A stretch of 64,000 nucleotides of DNA from Candidatus Heimdallarchaeum endolithica (GTDB lineage: Archaea; Asgardarchaeota; Heimdallarchaeia; Heimdallarchaeales; Heimdallarchaeaceae), in NCBI GenBank assembly GCA_021513715.1, contig CP084167.1, positions 1,752,571-1,816,570 of the forward strand, read 5' to 3'. The notes beneath the pieces are model-generated. The model was given only the letters and a program-made list of their open reading frames with translations, did no database searches and was not told where the DNA came from. The position numbers and the translations under genes were made by a program. This document shows positions 53,045 to 62,048 of the stretch, in pieces. Each line of letters begins with the position of its first letter. Positions within the stretch are counted from its first letter, which is position 1.

Positions 53045-54571
53045 CTAGTTAAAAAACTCATCTAGCGATGGTTGTTGCTTTTTATTCCTTTTTTGTTTCT
53101 TCTGCATCTCTTTCACTTTGGAGTCCTTACTTTTTTGAGCTGTGGATTCAGTGTTTTTTTCTTTTTTCTTTTTCTTACTTTTTTCAACATTCAATTCTTC
53201 AGTTTCTTCATCTCGCTTTTCTTCTTCAAAGTGTGAAATTAAAGGTGTTACTTTTGAAGAAGGAGACGAGAGAGTTACTTCTTTTACAAAATCAACATAC
53301 AGTTCGTCCATGTATTCTTGAATTAGCTTCGTTTGATTAGCATTTTTTTCAGTTAAATAATCTGTCTCTGCTTCTTCAAGATTCAACCAAGTAGCTATTC
53401 CTGCAGCCATTTTTGCATCATTTTTAAAAATAGATCTCAAATATGGATAAATGTCTTGTTTAAATTGAGAAGAAGAGCAGTGAAATTTTGATTTGCTTTT
53501 TTTAATGATTGACGTGAGCTTAGCTTCTTTCATTCTTAATCTGCCAATTTTTGCCCAATACGAGGGAAAAGTATATCTTACTTGCTTATAGGGCGAAGTT
53601 TTCATTAATCCTACGCTAGAAATAAATACAAAAAAATATTTCAGAAAAATCCAATTTTGAGTTAAATATGCTTGAGATAAATAGAAGTCTGCTTCCGCTA
53701 TAAGTGAATACATATTATCTAATTCTTTTGGACTTTTAGCTTGCTTATAGCTGTGCTCGTCTACGTAATTTAATAACTCTCTATAATCTACATCTAAACC
53801 CTCAATAGCTTTTCTTGCTGATTCTAAGCTTTTTGCATAATAAATTTTTGATAATGCTTGATTTAGTTTTTGTTCTTGATTTCTTTGAGAAAATTCAAAT
53901 TTCACATCAACCGATAATGAATCTTTAAGAGCAATACTTTCTAAATCATTTAGAGCTGAACGTGCATCACCCGAGCTGTTTTTTGCAATATCCAATAAAA
54001 CTTCATCATCAATTGTAAGATTTTCTTTTTTGACAATACGTTTTAGTAACTCAATTATTTCATCAATTGTTAAATGATGAAATTCAACAATTTTCATGTG
54101 CCTTTTTGCAGAACTTAACGATTTAGCTTCAACATCATTTGCTGTAACAATGATGGGGATTTGAGTTCCCTTAATTGCTTTTTCTAAAGCTTTTCCTCCT
54201 CCTCTATCTTGATTTCCAAATAATCCATCAGCTTCATCAACAATGATCATTTTTCTAACTGTTCCACCTTGCAAAACTGTTCCTTCAGTGGAAGCTTTAC
54301 CAACAAGTAATTCAACAGCCTTTTTATTTCTTTTATCACTTGCATTGACTTCAATATACTCATAATTATATTTTCTAGCTAAATATAAGGCTACACTTGT
54401 TTTTCCTACTCCAGCAGGACCAACTAATAAAATAACTTTTTTCTTTTCTTGATTCCAATTTCGTAGCCATCTTTCAATTTCTTTTACTATAAGCTTATTC
54501 CCAACAAAATCATCAAGTACTTTGGGTCGATATTTCTCCACAAATGGTAAATTAAGAGATTCAGAACTCAT
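53045..54571 (-). CDS. rfcL: Replication factor C large subunit
   Basis: From ATG 54571 (MSSESLNLPFVEKYRPKVLDDFVG) the clamp loader subunit has about 508 residues. Walker A is VGPAGVGKTSVALYLA, Walker B is IIVDEADGLFG, and sensor 1 is in PIIVTANDVEAKSLS. The C-terminal tail is a lysine-rich low-complexity region ending in QPSLDEFF, a canonical PIP box (QxxLxxFF) for binding PCNA. Sequence upstream of 54571 is hydrophobic and not family-like. TATAGTTAAAAC lies about 30 bp upstream of this ATG, so the mRNA may be leaderless. Confidence 0.95.
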   Translation of the reverse strand: MSSESLNLPFVEKYRPKVLDDFVGNKLIVKEIERWLRNWNQEKKKVILLVGPAGVGKTSVALYLARKYNYEYIEVNASDKRNKKAVELLVGKASTEGTVLQGGTVRKMIIVDEADGLFGNQDRGGGKALEKAIKGTQIPIIVTANDVEAKSLSSAKRHMKIVEFHHLTIDEIIELLKRIVKKENLTIDDEVLLDIAKNSSGDARSALNDLESIALKDSLSVDVKFEFSQRNQEQKLNQALSKIYYAKSLESARKAIEGLDVDYRELLNYVDEHSYKQAKSPKELDNMYSLIAEADFYLSQAYLTQNWIFLKYFFVFISSVGLMKTSPYKQVRYTFPSYWAKIGRLRMKEAKLTSIIKKSKSKFHCSSSQFKQDIYPYLRSIFKNDAKMAAGIATWLNLEEAETDYLTEKNANQTKLIQEYMDELYVDFVKEVTLSSPSSKVTPLISHFEEEKRDEETEELNVEKSKKKKKEKNTESTAQKSKDSKVKEMQKKQKRNKKQQPSLDEFFN

Positions 54572-54629
54572 AAGGCAAAATAGAATAAAAGTTTTAACTA
54601 TAAAAAATATTCTCAAGAAGAGAATGGAG

Positions 54630-55250
54630 CTATTCTTTCTTATCTTTTGTATCTTTGGTAAACAGCATTTTCCCTAGAATTCCTCCTATTCCTCCTCCGA
54701 TAAGACCAATAATTCCTACGAAAACAAATGAACCTATAACTAGGGTAAAGAAAAACATTACAAAGAATAATAGAAAACCTGATATTCCAGCAATATTCCA
54801 ATCAAAGGACACAGCCATTATTGAAAAAACAACATCTAGAAAAATAAATGATAAAGTTGCAGAAGTAGAACCAGCTCGTAACCCTCCTCTTGATACTAGA
54901 CCTCCAGCGAAGGAGCCAACTAACCATATTCCAAGGATAAGAAAATATAACCCTGCGTTTCCAAATTTATTACCAATAGCAAACGATTGATCTATGTTCA
55001 ATTCAGAAAACATTGGTAAAAAACCGATAGGCAGATTAAACTTGAACGGAATAAAGAGGTTAACAATTAGCAGCATTAATAAAATTGTAAAAAAGTGCCC
55101 TCCAAAACCATATCTATCAACAAGATAATCATGAGCTTCAACTAATGGAATAATGTCAATTGTAGGCCATAATATAAACATAATTAGTACTACTACAAGA
55201 GTACAAGTCACAAAACCAACAAAAGATCTTAATATTCTTCTTCCAAGCAT
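54630..55250 (-). CDS. Unknown membrane protein
   Basis: The 206-residue protein has four or five hydrophobic helices (about 10-30, 52-75, 98-120, 130-178 and 178-195) with glycine-rich stretches such as GGGIGGILGK near the C-terminus. No recognisable domain. It lies just upstream of RFC-L on the same strand; co-transcription is possible but a functional link is not evident. Confidence 0.5.
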   Translation of the reverse strand: MLGRRILRSFVGFVTCTLVVVLIMFILWPTIDIIPLVEAHDYLVDRYGFGGHFFTILLMLLIVNLFIPFKFNLPIGFLPMFSELNIDQSFAIGNKFGNAGLYFLILGIWLVGSFAGGLVSRGGLRAGSTSATLSFIFLDVVFSIMAVSFDWNIAGISGFLLFFVMFFFTLVIGSFVFVGIIGLIGGGIGGILGKMLFTKDTKDKKE

Positions 55251-55347
55251 CTTGTAAATGTTGTCTCTTCTGTTATTTATTTCTTTTCAAAAAAAAATAG
55301 GAGAATTTCTCCCAAAAATTTTTATTAGCATTAATTTTTCTTTAATT

Positions 55348-56175
55348 ATGGTTTTAATTGGACAGACATTACAAGCATATAAAGGTCTAAGTACAGAACA
55401 ACTTTTACTCTTTGTAAAAACATTAGGTTTTGAATCTTGTGAGATAAATCCCGCAGGAACGTCTTTGGAAAATGTAGAAAAAGTGATTTCTAAAGTTGGA
55501 AACATGAAGTTAACTTTTCACCTTCCAATACAGGGAATTGAAGGCTACGATTTTTCTCAAGAAGATAAAACTGAACAAATCAATGATGTTATTTCTCTTA
55601 TTAACAACTATGGAGATAAACTTAATCTTATTCTAGCTGTTGTTCATCCTCCAGAAGGAAATGGTACTATTGAAGTTTTAGCAAGGAATCTAAAAAAACT
55701 GAAAATTCCTATTGTTTTAGAAAATGTTGTGTGGTACTCAAATGACGAGTTTAAAGAAATGTATGAAAAACTAAAGATAGAACTAGGAGAGCAGTTAAAG
55801 GGATGGTTATTTGATGTAGCTCACTCTTATTTAAGAAATGGGAAAGAGCACTATTTGGATATTCTAGACCTACTTCCTTTTTCAGAATTAGAAGAAATAC
55901 ATCTATCAGACTGTTTAGAAGGAGAAGATTCCCACTATGCTTTTGGAGCAGGAATTCTCCCCATTGACGAGATATTAAGAGAGATTAAAGAAAGAGGGTA
56001 TGATAAAATTATAGTAAACGAGATTGATGCACACCCTACAATTTGGGATGTAATTGATTCCTACAGAAAAGTGGCTAGAGAATTTAAGAAAAAATTATAT
56101 CGAAAGGTTACATTTAGACTAGCTATAACTAAGCCAATAATACGAGCAAAACTAAAGAAAAATAAGATAATTTAA
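55348..56175 (+). CDS. TIM-barrel sugar isomerase/endonuclease IV-like protein
   Basis: From ATG 55348 the protein has 275 residues of the xylose isomerase-like TIM-barrel superfamily: LGFESCEINPAG, LTFHLPIQGIEGYDF, LNLILAVVHPPEG, IPIVLENVVW, WLFDVAHSYL, EEIHLSDCLEGEDSHYAFGAGILPIDEILREI and KIIVNEIDA. Glu, His and Asp residues at strand ends are placed to bind divalent metals. It could be a sugar phosphate isomerase/epimerase or an AP endonuclease relative. The 30 residues encoded upstream are hydrophobic and probably not translated. Confidence 0.7.
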   Translation: MVLIGQTLQAYKGLSTEQLLLFVKTLGFESCEINPAGTSLENVEKVISKVGNMKLTFHLPIQGIEGYDFSQEDKTEQINDVISLINNYGDKLNLILAVVHPPEGNGTIEVLARNLKKLKIPIVLENVVWYSNDEFKEMYEKLKIELGEQLKGWLFDVAHSYLRNGKEHYLDILDLLPFSELEEIHLSDCLEGEDSHYAFGAGILPIDEILREIKERGYDKIIVNEIDAHPTIWDVIDSYRKVAREFKKKLYRKVTFRLAITKPIIRAKLKKNKII

Positions 56176-56189
56176 TTTTTATCTTATTA

Positions 56190-56447
56190 CTATTCTTCAG
56201 TTGTTTTTTGAAGAACTTTCAGGGATACATCTATGAGTTTAAGATAAGAATTCATCGCAGCTCGAGCTGAAACGCTATCTTTTGCTTTAATTAATAGAAA
56301 AAGATCTTTTTTATCTACATTAATAGTAACAACAGCTCTATCATTAACTAGATTTTTTGTTTCAATTTCTAAACTATCAGCAATAATTTTACATGTATTT
56401 TCATCTTCAAAGGATATTCTTGAAGTAAACTCTATCCCATCAATCAT
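56190..56447 (-). CDS. pcc1: KEOPS complex subunit Pcc1
   Basis: The 85-residue protein has the KH-like Pcc1 pattern: FTSRISFEDENTCKIIADSLEIE, VTINVDKKDLFLLIKAKDSVSARAAMNSYLKLIDVSLKVLQ. Pcc1 dimerises within the KEOPS complex that makes t6A37 in ANN-decoding tRNAs. It is the last gene of the exosome superoperon, following the Brix-domain gene by 11 bp, a known archaeal arrangement. Confidence 0.88.
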   Translation of the reverse strand: MIDGIEFTSRISFEDENTCKIIADSLEIETKNLVNDRAVVTINVDKKDLFLLIKAKDSVSARAAMNSYLKLIDVSLKVLQKTTEE

Positions 56448-56458
56448 TTTATAATCAC

Positions 56459-57013
56459 TTAGCTAACTTTTTCAACCCTTCGTGAGACTATTTTTAATTT
56501 CATTCTGGGTCCAACTGAGTTATTTTCTGAATCTAAAAATTCTATAAAAATTATATTTTCATCTTTATCAATGTAATCAGCATACATTGTTAGAAAACTA
56601 TTTTTTTCAAAGTCAACAACTTTTTGTTCAGTAATATTAAATATTGTTCTTAATACCTTTTCTTCATTCAATTCTATACTGGAGATTAAGATAAGATTGC
56701 TAGGTCGCTTAATTTTTTTTGCATGATAATCGCGAGACAAAGTTAGCCCTCTAAGTTTAATCGCAAATGGAAGTTCCATTGGTTCAGACTTTGATAAATC
56801 AAAAATTCTCCAAAAATTTGGATTACCTTTAACTGAGTTTATTACAACTGCAAGTTCAAACCCCTCAGAATGCAACTTGGCTAAAGTAAAACTTAAGTTT
56901 TGAGTACCTCTTGAGAATTTCTCAGATTCTGGTACAACACTTATAATATCTTTGAGAAATGATCGCGTTTTATTAGAAGGATCTCGTGATGTTGTAAAAG
57001 CTACTTTAGTCAT
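56459..57013 (-). CDS. Brix/IMP4-domain ribosome biogenesis protein
   Basis: The 184-residue protein opens with KVAFTTSRDPSNKTRSFLKDIISVVPESEKFSRGTQNL, the archaeal IMP4-like Brix domain start, with FELAVVINSVKGNPNFWRIFDL in the middle. Archaeal Brix proteins resemble eukaryotic Imp4/Rpf proteins that bind pre-rRNA. Its position between eL43 and Pcc1 matches the conserved exosome neighbourhood. Confidence 0.87.
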   Translation of the reverse strand: MTKVAFTTSRDPSNKTRSFLKDIISVVPESEKFSRGTQNLSFTLAKLHSEGFELAVVINSVKGNPNFWRIFDLSKSEPMELPFAIKLRGLTLSRDYHAKKIKRPSNLILISSIELNEEKVLRTIFNITEQKVVDFEKNSFLTMYADYIDKDENIIFIEFLDSENNSVGPRMKLKIVSRRVEKVS

Positions 57014-57092
57014 ACTTTTGTTAAATAGTTTATAAATAAAAAGATACTGATTCTAGGTAAAAATTGAAAAGATAAGAATTTATCACAAAAAT

Positions 57093-57365
57093 TTATTCTG
57101 AACTTTCAGCAATTCTTGAAATTCTTCTTAAGATGCTTCTTCCTGCACTTGTTTGTGGCTCCCAAGCTCCACCTGCTCTTTTTTCTCCGCAAGATGTACA
57201 TACCCAAATCCCTAAACCATCTCGCTTAAATGTGCGTTTCAAACACCTAGGGCATTTATATTTTGCTTTACTTCTATTTTCTACTTCTCTTACACGTTTT
57301 CGAATTGTACTTCCATAACGTGTTCCGAATCGTCCTGTTGAACCAACTTTTTTTGTACGAGCCAT
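57093..57365 (-). CDS. rpl37ae: Ribosomal protein eL43 (L37Ae)
   Basis: From ATG 57365 (MARTKKVGSTGRFGTRYGST) the protein has 90 residues. Zinc finger cysteines are in YKCPRCLKRTFKRDGLGIWVCTSCGEKRAGGAW. It belongs to the large subunit and follows Rrp42 in the exosome cluster, as in many archaea. Confidence 0.96.
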   Translation of the reverse strand: MARTKKVGSTGRFGTRYGSTIRKRVREVENRSKAKYKCPRCLKRTFKRDGLGIWVCTSCGEKRAGGAWEPQTSAGRSILRRISRIAESSE

Positions 57366-57458
57366 AGTAATCACGAAAATTGTTCTTCTTTATCCTTACT
57401 ATCCAAAAAAAAAGTGTATTTTTTAACGTTTCGTTATTGAAGAAGATGAAAAAAGGGA

Positions 57459-58289
57459 TTAGTTTCCCTTCTTAAACTCCTCTATTGCTTTTAACAATTC
57501 TGCTCGATAACTTTTTGAAACTTCAAGACATTCCTTAGCTATAGGAATAAGTTCATCAGGTTTAAGGACACCTATTCCTCCTTTTTGAGCAGACACAATG
57601 TGTCCTTCTTCATCAAAACCAAAAGTAATCCTACAATCTGCAATTCTTTCTTCTTTTAATATTGGATCTATGATTCTGTGTTTTCCTATCTTATAGCTAG
57701 TTACAGTAACAGGATAATGATCTAGCTCAAGAGTTTCTTTTTCTTCTAGCACTTCAGGCTCTCCCTCTTCATTTAATTTTACTTTAGGTATTTTTGTAGT
57801 TGATAATGCAGCTAAAGAGGCTAAAGTAGCAGCATCAATCAGATTCCCATCAGCGTTTAAAACGTACATATCAATGAAAAGTATCCATACATATTTCCCT
57901 GGGACAATACACAATTTTGAGAGATCAATGCAATGTGATTCTCTAATGGCCCTGTCTGTAACTCTTGCTAGTTCAATTGCATCATCTCCAGGAGGGCCAG
58001 ATTCATAATAGGGAGATGCGATAGGGGAAAGTTCTGCACTAGTTGTTATCACTCCAGAGTCAGGCGTATCTGGAAAAGGAGAACCTAATGTTGCTTTTAC
58101 TCCAGCAATAATTTTTGTTTCTCCCAAAGTTACTATAGCTGAACCTTCTGCCTTTGTTTCAACAAAGTTTAATTCAAATTTAATTGGTCTATGTTCTTGT
58201 TTTTCTCTTCCACCAATTCTTTTTCCTTGATCTAATAAGGTTAATATGTAATCTTTTTCTATTTCTGAGACAACATAATCATCTGACAT
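57459..58289 (-). CDS. rrp42: Exosome subunit Rrp42
   Basis: The 276-residue RNase PH-fold protein forms the hexameric ring of the archaeal exosome with Rrp41 and is itself catalytically inactive. It shows RPIKFELNFVETKAEGSAIVTLGETKIIAGVKA, PDTPDSGVITTSAELSPIASP and the DADGNLIDAATLASLAAL-type region (VLNADGNLIDAATL). It starts 2 bp after the Rrp41 stop, so translation is coupled. Confidence 0.95.
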   Translation of the reverse strand: MSDDYVVSEIEKDYILTLLDQGKRIGGREKQEHRPIKFELNFVETKAEGSAIVTLGETKIIAGVKATLGSPFPDTPDSGVITTSAELSPIASPYYESGPPGDDAIELARVTDRAIRESHCIDLSKLCIVPGKYVWILFIDMYVLNADGNLIDAATLASLAALSTTKIPKVKLNEEGEPEVLEEKETLELDHYPVTVTSYKIGKHRIIDPILKEERIADCRITFGFDEEGHIVSAQKGGIGVLKPDELIPIAKECLEVSKSYRAELLKAIEEFKKGN

Positions 58290-58291
58290 TT

Positions 58292-59524
58292 TTATTCCTC
58301 CAAATCATCTATTTCTTTATGCTCTGTTTCATTTTCCACTGATTCAGAACTATCATCAGTTATAGATTCGTTATTTTTTTCTGGTTCTCCAGTTTCTAGG
58401 CTAGTTATATCCTCTTCTAATTCTTTTTCATCGTCTAGCTCATCATTTAGCTCTTCAGCTATATCACTAACTAAATCTTGTTCTTCAACCTCTGAGTCCT
58501 CAACTTCAGAAACTTCCTCAACCTCTGAAACAGACTCTGCTTCAGGGGCTTCTTCAGCCTTTGAGACTTCCTCAACTTCAGAAACTTCCTCAATCTCTGA
58601 AACAGACTCCTCTACTTCATGGACTTCCTCAACCTCTGAGACTTCTTCAGTCTTTTTTTCTTCTAATTCTTCTGACTCAACTTCATCAATAGCAGTTTCA
58701 TCAACTGAAGCCTCACTTTCAGCTAAAGATTGACTTACAATTTCTATAGTATCTTCTTCTTCTGCTTCTTCCTCTTCTGATTCTCCAGCAAATTCAGCTC
58801 TAATGAGAGCATATTTTTCTCTTAAAGCTTTTTTCTGAATTTCATAGATTTGCTTAGCGCCTTCAATTGCTAGTTTTACTGCTTCTTCAAATTGTTCAAT
58901 TGTAAAAACTCCATCTAATTGTAAGAGAGAGATTTCATCTAATGTTGCAGAATATCCAATTGGAATGTCTCCAGAACCCTTCTGATCTTCAATATCATGA
59001 AGGTCTAATACTACTGTATCGTTTACCAATCCTGCAGCAACCCCTGAAATTATTCCACGCATTGGGATTCCAGCATCAGCTAAAGCTGTACATGCTGCAG
59101 TTAAGCTTGCGCACCTTGTTCCACCATCTGCTTGTAAAACTTGAATATAAATATCAATTGTTGTTCTTGGAAAATCCTTAGTAAGGATTACAGAATTTAA
59201 AGCATCTGATATTACTTTCGAGATTTCTCTTTCTCTTCTTGAGGGTGCAGGACTTTTTCTCTCAGCTACTGAAAAAGTCGACATTCTATAATAACACTGT
59301 ACCAATGCTCTATCAGGCAAAGCTAAATGTTTTGGATGAAGTTCTCTTGGTCCATAAACAGCTGCTAGGATTTTATTATTTCCCATATAAATGAGAGCAC
59401 TACCGTCAGCATTATTTAAAACACCTACCTCTATTTTAGTAGGACGAAGTTCATTAAATTTTCTTCCATCTGTTCTTTTTCCTGTTTTTTCATCAATTAA
59501 TTTTACTGAACCATCACCGGCCAT
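58292..59524 (-). CDS. rrp41: Exosome catalytic subunit Rrp41 with long acidic tail
   Basis: Residues 1-250 are a standard RNase PH fold: GRKFNELRPTKIEVGVLNNADGSALIYMGNNKILAAVYGP, APSRREREISKVISDAL (phosphate and RNA binding), LQADGGTRCASLTAACTALADAG and QKGSGDIPIGYSATLDEI with the catalytic Asp region. It phosphorolyses RNA 3' ends. Residues about 250-410 are an added, highly acidic tail with imperfect EVSEVEEV repeats; archaeal Rrp41 normally ends near 245. The tail is predicted disordered. Confidence 0.94.
   Translation of the reverse strand: MAGDGSVKLIDEKTGKRTDGRKFNELRPTKIEVGVLNNADGSALIYMGNNKILAAVYGPRELHPKHLALPDRALVQCYYRMSTFSVAERKSPAPSRREREISKVISDALNSVILTKDFPRTTIDIYIQVLQADGGTRCASLTAACTALADAGIPMRGIISGVAAGLVNDTVVLDLHDIEDQKGSGDIPIGYSATLDEISLLQLDGVFTIEQFEEAVKLAIEGAKQIYEIQKKALREKYALIRAEFAGESEEEEAEEEDTIEIVSQSLAESEASVDETAIDEVESEELEEKKTEEVSEVEEVHEVEESVSEIEEVSEVEEVSKAEEAPEAESVSEVEEVSEVEDSEVEEQDLVSDIAEELNDELDDEKELEEDITSLETGEPEKNNESITDDSSESVENETEHKEIDDLEE
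58300..58790 (-). repeat. Low-complexity repeats encoding the Rrp41 acidic tail
   Basis: The DNA has imperfect tandem copies of a 12-24 bp unit built from GAAGTTTCTGAGGTTGAG-like codons (Glu, Val, Ser), densest at about 58495-58660. The repeats explain the EVSEVEE pattern and may vary in number between strains. Confidence 0.7.
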
Positions 59525-59528
59525 ATAA

Positions 59529-60215
59529 TCACCTTTTTGAATTTAAAAATTCGTTAATTCTATTTGTTAGATTTTGTGTATGAGCTTCTCGCTCAATTTT
59601 CTTAATTGCTTCAATAGCACGTAATTCATCTTGGATTTTTTTCCCTTGAACCCATATTCTCCCATTTTGCCCAGTTATAATCTGGCATCTTGTTAATCTT
59701 TTTATCATATTTATCATACTACCTTTCTTTCCTATTACTCTTGGAATATGAGCTGCTTCAATCTCTATAACTCGCCCTCCTTTTAACTTCCCGAGACCAC
59801 GTTCTTTAGTTGAAAGGTTAGGATCTTTTGTTCTATCAAAAGCAACTATTTTTGCTAAAACAATATCACCAACATCAAAAATTTTTCTTGCATCAGCCAT
59901 TACTGGGTCAAAACGCTTTGTTACTGCATTCATACTTGTAAGAACTCCAACATAGGGAGAACCAATATCTAGTATCCAGTTTGTTAATCCAACATCTATA
60001 ACTAATCCAATTACTAAGTCTCCTGCTCTTGGCAAATATTTACCTTTTAACGATTTTACAGAGATATAGTCCCCTCTATCCCTAAATAATCCAACAACAG
60101 TAGCGTAGTAATTGTTGTCTTGTCTTACGACACCACTACCATATTTAAAATGACCAGTTGCAAGTTTATCTCCCGGTACAACTATGGCATGATTTTCAAA
60201 AAATATTTCATTCAT
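59529..60215 (-). CDS. rrp4: Exosome RNA-binding cap subunit Rrp4
   Basis: The 228-residue protein has an N-terminal domain (AIVVPGDKLATGHFKYGSGV), an S1 domain (GDLVIGLVIDVGLTNWILDIGSPYVGVLTSMNA) and a KH domain with GKKGSMINMIKRLTRCQIITGQNGRIWVQGK. It caps the exosome ring and recruits RNA. It sits 4 bp upstream of Rrp41. Confidence 0.96.
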   Translation of the reverse strand: MNEIFFENHAIVVPGDKLATGHFKYGSGVVRQDNNYYATVVGLFRDRGDYISVKSLKGKYLPRAGDLVIGLVIDVGLTNWILDIGSPYVGVLTSMNAVTKRFDPVMADARKIFDVGDIVLAKIVAFDRTKDPNLSTKERGLGKLKGGRVIEIEAAHIPRVIGKKGSMINMIKRLTRCQIITGQNGRIWVQGKKIQDELRAIEAIKKIEREAHTQNLTNRINEFLNSKR

Positions 60216-60264
60216 ATTTTTTTCACAACTCCTAATAATAATTGTTTCTTTACACTATTTGTTT

Positions 60265-61017
60265 TTATTCAGAAAATCGTTCTAATACTTTTACTTGCGA
60301 TTTTCCTTTTGACTTCGTCATTATTTCATCTAAGAAGTCTGCTTGTAATCCAGCGGGTATTTGAATAACTGCGACTAGTGAACCATCATCAAGCCATTCT
60401 TCTTGTAATAACTCTCCTTTGCTATGTAAAACTCCATAAATTGGTCCAGTATAACTCGGAGGTATTTTTACAGCTAATTTTACAGTTTCTAACCTAATTG
60501 GCATAACAGGTTTTAATAATTTAATAATTTCATGAGCTTGATCTTTAACTTGTTCATTAAACTTTATATTCACCCCAAGGTCCAAAATAGCTTTTTCCAA
60601 TCGATCTTTCGGAATTGGAGTATTTGTACGAGGATTTATACAGTGTAGATGAATATAATCAACAATTTCTGCTCTCTTCTCTTTCTGGATCTCTTGCCTT
60701 TGCTCTTGTGTAAGCTGTAAATTTCCCTCTTTAAGGATTTTTACAGCTATTTCTCTCTCAGTTAGATCACCAAAAACAGCTACAATGTCATCCTCACTTG
60801 CTTTTTCTCCTCTTGATAAGTTTTCATAGACTGTATATGATTCAAAAATATCATCAATAGGAACATCTTCTCCTTGTCTAAACAACCAAGCAGGCTCTGG
60901 ATTAACTAATAATTCAAACCTTCTTCCATGTGTTTCCAATCTAACTTTTGATTTTCCTCTTAAATCAATACGTCTATCAATAGTACTTCCAGTGTATCCA
61001 TGACCCATTTTTTTCAC
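60265..61017 (-). CDS. SBDS/Sdo1 ribosome maturation protein
   Basis: The 250-residue protein matches the three-domain SBDS family: RLETHGRRFELLVNPEPAWLFRQGEDVPIDDIFESYTVYENLSRGEKAS, EIQKEKRAEIVDYIHLHCINPRTNTPIPKDRLEKAI and a C-terminal ferredoxin-like domain. It releases aIF6 to allow subunit joining. It is the first gene of the Rrp4-Rrp41-Rrp42 operon. Confidence 0.95.
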   Translation of the reverse strand: MKKMGHGYTGSTIDRRIDLRGKSKVRLETHGRRFELLVNPEPAWLFRQGEDVPIDDIFESYTVYENLSRGEKASEDDIVAVFGDLTEREIAVKILKEGNLQLTQEQRQEIQKEKRAEIVDYIHLHCINPRTNTPIPKDRLEKAILDLGVNIKFNEQVKDQAHEIIKLLKPVMPIRLETVKLAVKIPPSYTGPIYGVLHSKGELLQEEWLDDGSLVAVIQIPAGLQADFLDEIMTKSKGKSQVKVLERFSE

Positions 61018-61169
61018 ACTCTAGAATGTCAAAGTTGAAATTTTCCTTTTTAATATGATATTCAACACCTAATTTATAAGGCTTATTAAGATTGAGAATA
61101 AACAAACATTATATCAATATTTAAAAAAAATAAAAGGACAGACACACAAATAAAAAAGTAGATGAAAAT

Positions 61170-62006
61170 ATGCCTGAAGGTCCAGAAGTAGAATGTGTGA
61201 AAAAAGCATTACAAAAGCTTATAGGTGAAAAAATCAAAAACATAGAGCTAACAGAACACTCACAAAAATACAAAAAATACAAAGGAAAAAATAATCAATT
61301 TAAATATTTCAAGGGAAAAACGATTAAGAAAATCGTTAGATATGGAAAATATTTTGTTTGGGAATTCGATACTGATAAAGTAATTCTTAATCATCTAGGA
61401 ATGACAGGAATGTGGTATCTGAGTAATAAAATTGAGATAAAAAATGCAACTCATCCAAAGTTGTTTATAAAAACAATGTCAGGAATCATTGCTGTTTTTA
61501 ATGATATCAGAAATTTTGGTCAATTAAGAATTTTTAACAATCTTTCAGAAATAAAGGAATATCCACCTATAAAGAATCTTGGGATAGATGGATTGGCTCT
61601 TCCTTTCCCAACCGAACTTTTTATTAGAAAATTAAATGAAAAAAAATATGCAAACAAGCAAATAGCTAACGTTCTACTTGAACAGAAGTTAGTTGCAGGA
61701 ATAGGAAACATATACAAGTCTGAATCTTTACATCTTTCGAAGATAGACCCTCGTAAAACTGTAAAAGAGCTTTCATTAGAAGAGAAAAAAAGATTAGCTA
61801 AGGCTATATCTCAAACACTACAAAAAGCAGTAAAAAGTGGAGGAAGTTCAATAAACACTTATAGAATGCCCTCTGGTGAAGAAGGGAGAGGTCAACTTTG
61901 GCATCAAGTTTATCGAAAACAATATTGCGCAAATTGTAACTCAAAAATCAAAAAGATAGTCCAAAATAAAAGAACAACTTACTTTTGTCCAAAATGTCAA
62001 AATTAG
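61170..62006 (+). CDS. Formamidopyrimidine-DNA glycosylase / endonuclease VIII family
   Basis: The 278-residue protein begins MPEGPEVECVKKAL; the proline-glutamate start supplies the catalytic residues after Met removal. VILNHLGMTGMW and EQKLVAGIGNIYKSESL form the helix-two-turn-helix. The C-terminal zinc finger is YCANCNSKI...TYFCPKCQ. It excises oxidised bases and nicks abasic DNA. The family is mainly bacterial and sparse in archaea, so acquisition from bacteria is likely. Confidence 0.92.
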   Translation: MPEGPEVECVKKALQKLIGEKIKNIELTEHSQKYKKYKGKNNQFKYFKGKTIKKIVRYGKYFVWEFDTDKVILNHLGMTGMWYLSNKIEIKNATHPKLFIKTMSGIIAVFNDIRNFGQLRIFNNLSEIKEYPPIKNLGIDGLALPFPTELFIRKLNEKKYANKQIANVLLEQKLVAGIGNIYKSESLHLSKIDPRKTVKELSLEEKKRLAKAISQTLQKAVKSGGSSINTYRMPSGEEGRGQLWHQVYRKQYCANCNSKIKKIVQNKRTTYFCPKCQN

Positions 62007-62048
62007 TTAAAACTCTTTGTTTCAATATTTCAATTATCAACTTGATTT

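Noticed and set aside
58495..58660. Tandem repeats considered as a CRISPR or minisatellite
   Set aside because: Repeats are in frame within the Rrp41 tail, have no unique spacers and encode a coherent acidic pattern.
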